Below are positions 5,493 through 7,062 of a DNA stretch of 7,062 nucleotides, piece by piece (the stretch's first letter is position 1; each line of letters starts with the position of its first letter). The notes beneath the pieces are model-generated. The model did not search any database. It was not told the DNA's origin and was given only the letters and a program-made list of their open reading frames with translations. The translations under genes and the position numbers were made by a program. This DNA comes from an uncultured Lachnospiraceae bacterium (GTDB taxonomy: Bacteria > Bacillota > Clostridia > Lachnospirales > Lachnospiraceae). The stretch covers positions 1 through 7,062 of the forward strand of contig CAJTYN010000157.1 of the NCBI GenBank assembly GCA_910584115.1, given 5' to 3'.

Positions 5493-5532
5493 GCCCTTTA
5501 ATGATATCCGGACAGGTCCATAGGGCTGTCAT
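5446..5532 (-). CDS. Possible 28-aa minus-strand peptide behind leader-motif copy B (doubtful)
   Basis: ATG at 5532-5530 follows AAAGGAGG (5553-5546) at a long spacing of 13 bases. The peptide starts MTALWTCPDIIKGLAK. The plus strand at 5576-5611 encodes a near copy, AALWACPDIIK, because the two stretches form an inverted repeat. It might be a true micro-gene, a remnant of a duplicated gene start, or only stem DNA. Confidence 0.2.
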   Translation of the reverse strand: MTALWTCPDIIKGLAKNIPPENFQGVRR

Positions 5533-5613
5533 CTTATCTGGTAAACCTCCTTTCGAAAAAAAGTGTCCAAGTGTCATTGCAGCTTTATGGGCTTGTCCAG
5601 ATATCATTAAAAG
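5495..5613 (+). repeat. 38-bp imperfect inverted repeat flanking leader-motif copy B
   Basis: 5495-5532 and 5576-5613 are reverse complements at 30 of 38 positions. Of the 8 differences, 5 become G-U pairs in a plus-strand RNA and 3 remain mismatches, so 35 of 38 positions can pair on that strand. The 43-base loop (5533-5575) contains the complement of the leader motif, including CCTCCTTTCG. Most changes preserve plus-strand pairing, which hints at a selected RNA stem. Confidence 0.55.
5547..5570 (-). promoter_or_regulatory. Leader motif ending in a Shine-Dalgarno site, minus strand (copy B)
   Basis: Read on the minus strand, TTGGACAC, seven T, then CGAAAGGAG differs from the 503-525 copy only by one extra T. 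It faces leftward into the gene-poor region. A 23-base match 5 kb away, in the opposite orientation and outside any clear gene, suggests a regulatory element or a moved gene start. Confidence 0.45.
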
Positions 5614-5676
5614 TGATATGAGAGTCTATTGAGAGTAAGTATATAGTCATCGGAAAACTTATAAAAGGTGATCGAT

Positions 5677-6009
5677 ATGAGAACAACAAAAGGCCAAAAG
5701 TCATCCAAAAAGATAAGACCGGCGCTCACTCCTGAAGCCAGGGAGAACCAATTGATATCTTTAGCGGTGGATCTTGCGGAAAAACAATTGATGGAAGGTA
5801 CAGCTTCGTCACAAGTCATCACCCATTATCTAAAATTAGGGTCGACAAAGGAACGGATCGAGAAAGAGATCCTCGAAAAGCAGAAAGAGCTGATCGATGC
5901 TAAGACAGAGAACCTCAAGTCGACGAAGAGGGTCGAAGAACTGTATGCGGATGCGCTGAACGCGATGAGGGATTACAGCGGACAAGGAGAGAAAGACGAT
6001 GGATATTAA
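5677..6009 (+). CDS. Small coiled-coil phage protein, 110 aa, function unknown
   Basis: A lysine-rich N-terminus (MRTTKGQKSSKKIRP) is followed by LTPEARENQLISLAVDLAEKQL (about 17-38), TASSQVITHYLKLGS (42-56) and a long charged helix with coiled-coil character (about 57-95). I recall similar proteins just upstream of HNH endonucleases and packaging genes in clostridial phages. The layout (basic N-terminus, helical bundle, coiled coil) would suit a small DNA-binding or terminase-small-subunit-like protein, but I cannot show this. ATG 5677 is preferred over the in-frame GTG at 5668, because AAAGGTG at 5664-5670 is the likely binding site for it. The gene overlaps the HNH gene by 11 bases. No large terminase is seen within the window. 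Confidence 0.75.
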   Translation: MRTTKGQKSSKKIRPALTPEARENQLISLAVDLAEKQLMEGTASSQVITHYLKLGSTKERIEKEILEKQKELIDAKTENLKSTKRVEELYADALNAMRDYSGQGEKDDGY

Positions 6010-6415
6010 GACATATTCGGAGCTTTCTAAACTGAACACTTTTGAAGAAAGGTATAGATATCTCCAGCTTGGCGGTGTCGTGGGTGAGGAGACGTTTGGG
6101 TTTGACAGGTTTATCAACCAGATATTTTACCAGTCACGTGAGTGGAAAGCTATCCGCGATCATGTGATCATCAGAGATAACGGCTGTGATCTTGGGGTGG
6201 AGAGCCGTGAGATATATGGGAAGATACTGATTCATCATATGAACCCGATATCCCAGAAAGACATCGAAGCGAGGGGCAGATTTCTGTTGGATTCGGAATA
6301 TCTGATCACGACGACTCATGATACACACAATGCTATTCACTATGGGGATGAGACATTGCTGATGACGGCGCCTGTTGAGCGCAGCAGGAATGATACATGC
6401 CCATGGAGGATATAA
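5999..6415 (+). CDS. HNH endonuclease, 138 aa
   Basis: A phage HNH-fold endonuclease. Seen: GFDRFINQIFYQSREWK (35-50), DHVIIRDNGCDLG (54-66) leading into the fold, the catalytic HH at 79-80 in ILIHHMNPI with N82, and the closing TTTHDTHNAIHYGD (104-117) with N111 and H114. In place of the CxxC zinc knuckles of many HNH enzymes there is a single RDNGCDLG, the form I know from a group of clostridial phage HNH proteins. In many tailed phages such an enzyme near the packaging genes helps the terminase cut concatemers, which is the likely role here. ATG 5999 has AAGGAG at 5984-5989 and overlaps the preceding gene. The stop codon lies inside the terminator of the opposing minus-strand gene. Confidence 0.87.
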   Translation: MDIKTYSELSKLNTFEERYRYLQLGGVVGEETFGFDRFINQIFYQSREWKAIRDHVIIRDNGCDLGVESREIYGKILIHHMNPISQKDIEARGRFLLDSEYLITTTHDTHNAIHYGDETLLMTAPVERSRNDTCPWRI

Positions 6416-6441
6416 AAAGAGGGATGCTATGCACACCCCTC
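6412..6441 (-). terminator. Rho-independent terminator of the 42-aa minus-strand gene
   Basis: On the minus strand GAGGGGTG (6441-6434) pairs with CATCCCTC (6426-6419), 8 bp with one G-U, around a 7-base loop. It is followed by TTTTT (6418-6414). It sits 8 bases past the minus-strand stop codon and overlaps the HNH stop codon. On the plus strand no T run follows. Confidence 0.7.
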
Positions 6442-6449
6442 GATCCGGC

Positions 6450-6578
6450 TTACTTTGTCTTGATTGTAGCCTTTTTGGTAACAGCCGTACTTCCATTCGA
6501 TACACGAACGTTCACGACTCTTTTGTTACCAGTCTGGCTAAATGGCTTAGTAGCCTTTGCGGACACAGATCGTCTCAT
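6450..6578 (-). CDS. Lone minus-strand gene for a 42-aa basic protein
   Basis: MRRSVSAKATKPFSQTG, then NKRVVNVRVSNGSTAVTKKA and a TIKTK end: a small, strongly basic, Ser/Thr/Val-rich protein with no acidic residue and an alternating pattern suggesting a beta hairpin. I do not recognise the family; RNA or DNA binding is a guess from charge. The gene is well supported by its own signals: AAAGGAGGTG (6593-6584) before ATG 6578, a promoter with a 17-base spacer, and a terminator just after the stop. It is the only clear minus-strand gene, set convergent to the HNH gene and divergent from the connector-like gene. That makes it a likely independently expressed moron-type gene. Its start codon lies in a long mRNA stem (6559-6648), so translation may be regulated. 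An opposing hydrophobic plus-strand frame is judged a shadow. Confidence 0.72.
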   Translation of the reverse strand: MRRSVSAKATKPFSQTGNKRVVNVRVSNGSTAVTKKATIKTK

Positions 6579-6648
6579 ATTGTCACCTCCTTTCAACAGG
6601 GATGAAAAGATCATATGGATCCGGGTGGTGATATGAGATCGTGTCCAC
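6559..6648 (-). promoter_or_regulatory. 5' mRNA hairpin burying the start codon of the 42-aa gene
   Basis: On the minus strand the mRNA 5' end GTGGACACGATCTCATATC with ACC (6648-6627) pairs with 6587-6559, which contains GGTG of the ribosome binding site, ATATGA with the start codon, GATC and GTGTCC. I count 22 pairs (8+4+6+4) with bulges only on the 3' side. AAAGGA stays in the apical loop. The predicted transcript start (about 6646-6648) coincides with the start of the stem. Confidence 0.55.
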
Positions 6649-6652
6649 ATAG

Positions 6653-6681
6653 ATGATAACACAAAATAGTATAAGAGACAA
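6653..6681 (-). promoter_or_regulatory. Sigma-A type promoter for the 42-aa minus-strand gene
   Basis: Read on the minus strand: -35 TTGTCT (6681-6676, 4 of 6), 17-base spacer, -10 TATCAT (6658-6653, 5 of 6). Transcription would start near 6646, leaving a leader of roughly 68 bases. The -35 abuts the plus-strand ribosome binding site of the connector-like gene. Confidence 0.5.
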
Positions 6682-6692
6682 GGAGAACAGTA

Positions 6693-7025
6693 ATGGAGAG
6701 CATACTGGTATCTATCAAGAAGTTGCTCGGGATCACAGAGGATTATACGCACTTTGATATGGATATCATCATGCATATAAATTCTGTGTTCTCAGTCTTG
6801 ACTCAATTAGGGGTCGGCCCTGCTGACGGTTTCGCTATACAAGATGAGAAAGCTGTATGGTCGGAGTTTATGGGGGATGATCAAAAGATAGAACTCGTGA
6901 AGTCTTATATGTATCTGAAGGTGAGACTTCTTTTCGATCCACCACTCAGTTCAGCGGTCATAGAGTCGATAAACCGTATGATCAGTGAATATGAGTGGAG
7001 GTTGAATTTGGCTGGAGAAAGCTGA
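6693..7025 (+). CDS. Head-tail connector-like (gp6-type) phage protein, 110 aa
   Basis: The N-terminal ILVSIKKLLGI (4-14) is followed by IIMHINSVFSVLTQLGVGP (25-43), then VKSYMYLKVRLLFDPP (69-84) and a C-terminal helix ESINRMISEYEWRLN (91-105). An all-helical protein of about 110 aa opening with a KKLLGI-type helix and ending in an EWRLN-type helix matches the small head-completion proteins of the HK97 gp6 type, which sit between portal and tail. AAGGAG at 6681-6686 precedes ATG 6693 by 6 bases. It is the first gene of a plus-strand run continuing past the window. Portal, protease and capsid genes, which usually precede it, are not seen here, so the structural block may be rearranged. The family call rests on pattern and size, not strict motifs. 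Confidence 0.68.
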   Translation: MESILVSIKKLLGITEDYTHFDMDIIMHINSVFSVLTQLGVGPADGFAIQDEKAVWSEFMGDDQKIELVKSYMYLKVRLLFDPPLSSAVIESINRMISEYEWRLNLAGES

Positions 7026-7037
7026 AAGGAGAAAGTA

Positions 7038-7062
7038 TTGAAAAAGATAGAAAGACCAACGA
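7038..7062 (+). CDS. Start of a further phage gene, partial
   Basis: AAAGGAG at 7025-7031, overlapping the stop of the connector-like gene, is followed 6 bases later by TTG and an open frame MKKIERPT that runs off the window. The spacing supports a TTG start, but a start beyond the window is possible. Too short to identify; a head-tail joining or structural gene is expected from position. Confidence 0.45.

Larger units (their letters stand above)
5318..5676. other. Gene-poor, highly structured intergenic region
   Basis: About 360 bp with no clear plus-strand gene. It holds several inverted repeats: CCATTTCT (5339-5346) with AGAAATGG (5403-5410); a G-rich/C-rich hairpin (5415-5442); an alternative pairing of the same C-rich strand with 5474-5492; and a 38-bp imperfect inverted repeat (5495-5532 with 5576-5613). 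A minus-strand copy of the leader motif lies in the loop of the last one. Two tiny minus-strand frames overlap by ATGA (5532-5446 and 5449-5360). It may be a structured RNA, a divergent control region, or both. Confidence 0.55.

Noticed and set aside
5593..5622. Promoter TTGTCC / TATGAG in the right arm of the 38-bp inverted repeat
   Set aside because: Both boxes match the consensus poorly and the left arm does not preserve them.
5318..5676. tRNA or known large phage RNA (GOLLD/ROOL type) in the gap
   Set aside because: No cloverleaf or TTC-loop signature is seen, and the gap is shorter than those RNAs.
6397..6636. Hydrophobic 79-aa plus-strand frame resembling a membrane protein
   Set aside because: It lies opposite the 42-aa minus-strand gene, which has a strong ribosome binding site, promoter and terminator; the plus frame runs through those signals and overlaps the HNH gene end.

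Overview
The window looks like part of a tailed-phage genome, or a prophage of one, from a Firmicutes host, most likely a clostridial gut or rumen bacterium such as a Lachnospiraceae. Reasons: strong AAAGGAGG-type ribosome binding sites before nearly every gene, codon use rich in AGA/AGG/ATA, a DUF5688-type protein (a family I associate with Lachnospiraceae and their phages), tightly packed and overlapping genes, and a run of small phage-type genes (nucleases, HNH endonuclease, head-tail connector-like protein). No host housekeeping gene is visible.

Layout. (1) 1-495: tail end of a class II ribonucleotide reductase and a MazG-like nucleotide pyrophosphohydrolase, a nucleotide-pool module. (2) 532-1128: a DUF5688-like protein. 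(3) 1129-1558: about 430 bp of AT-rich non-coding DNA with repeated GGATAYTTTTT motifs in both orientations, a 21-bp inverted repeat with a nested stem, a possible sigma-A promoter and a hairpin. This is a candidate control region, promoter cluster or origin. (4) 1559-5317: an apparent operon of a VRR-NUC nuclease, a Cas4/RecB-like nuclease overlapping it by 29 bp, an 888-aa protein, and a small unknown protein. (5) 5318-5676: about 360 bp without a clear gene, dense in inverted repeats and carrying an inverted copy of the leader of the DUF5688 gene. (6) 5677-6415: a small coiled-coil phage protein overlapping an HNH endonuclease. (7) 6450-6578: a lone minus-strand gene for a 42-aa basic protein, with its own promoter, terminator and a 5' hairpin that buries its start codon. 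(8) 6693-end: a head-tail connector-like protein and the start of another gene.

The central item is the 888-aa protein. It carries the ADFDGD metal-binding signature of RNA polymerase beta' subunits, preceded by an RAP-like RYP. An upstream block with paired lysines and DMP resembles the beta-subunit double-psi barrel. A downstream block resembles the segment after the catalytic loop in QDE-1-type polymerases. I read it as a single-chain, two-barrel RNA polymerase of the YonO/QDE-1 type, flanked by helix-turn-helix units and starting with a short motif that may mark virion-associated phage proteins. If this is right, the repeated leader motifs at about 503, 1141-1294, 1532 and 5570 are candidates for its own promoters.

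Functions rest on motif reading only; no database or folding program was run.
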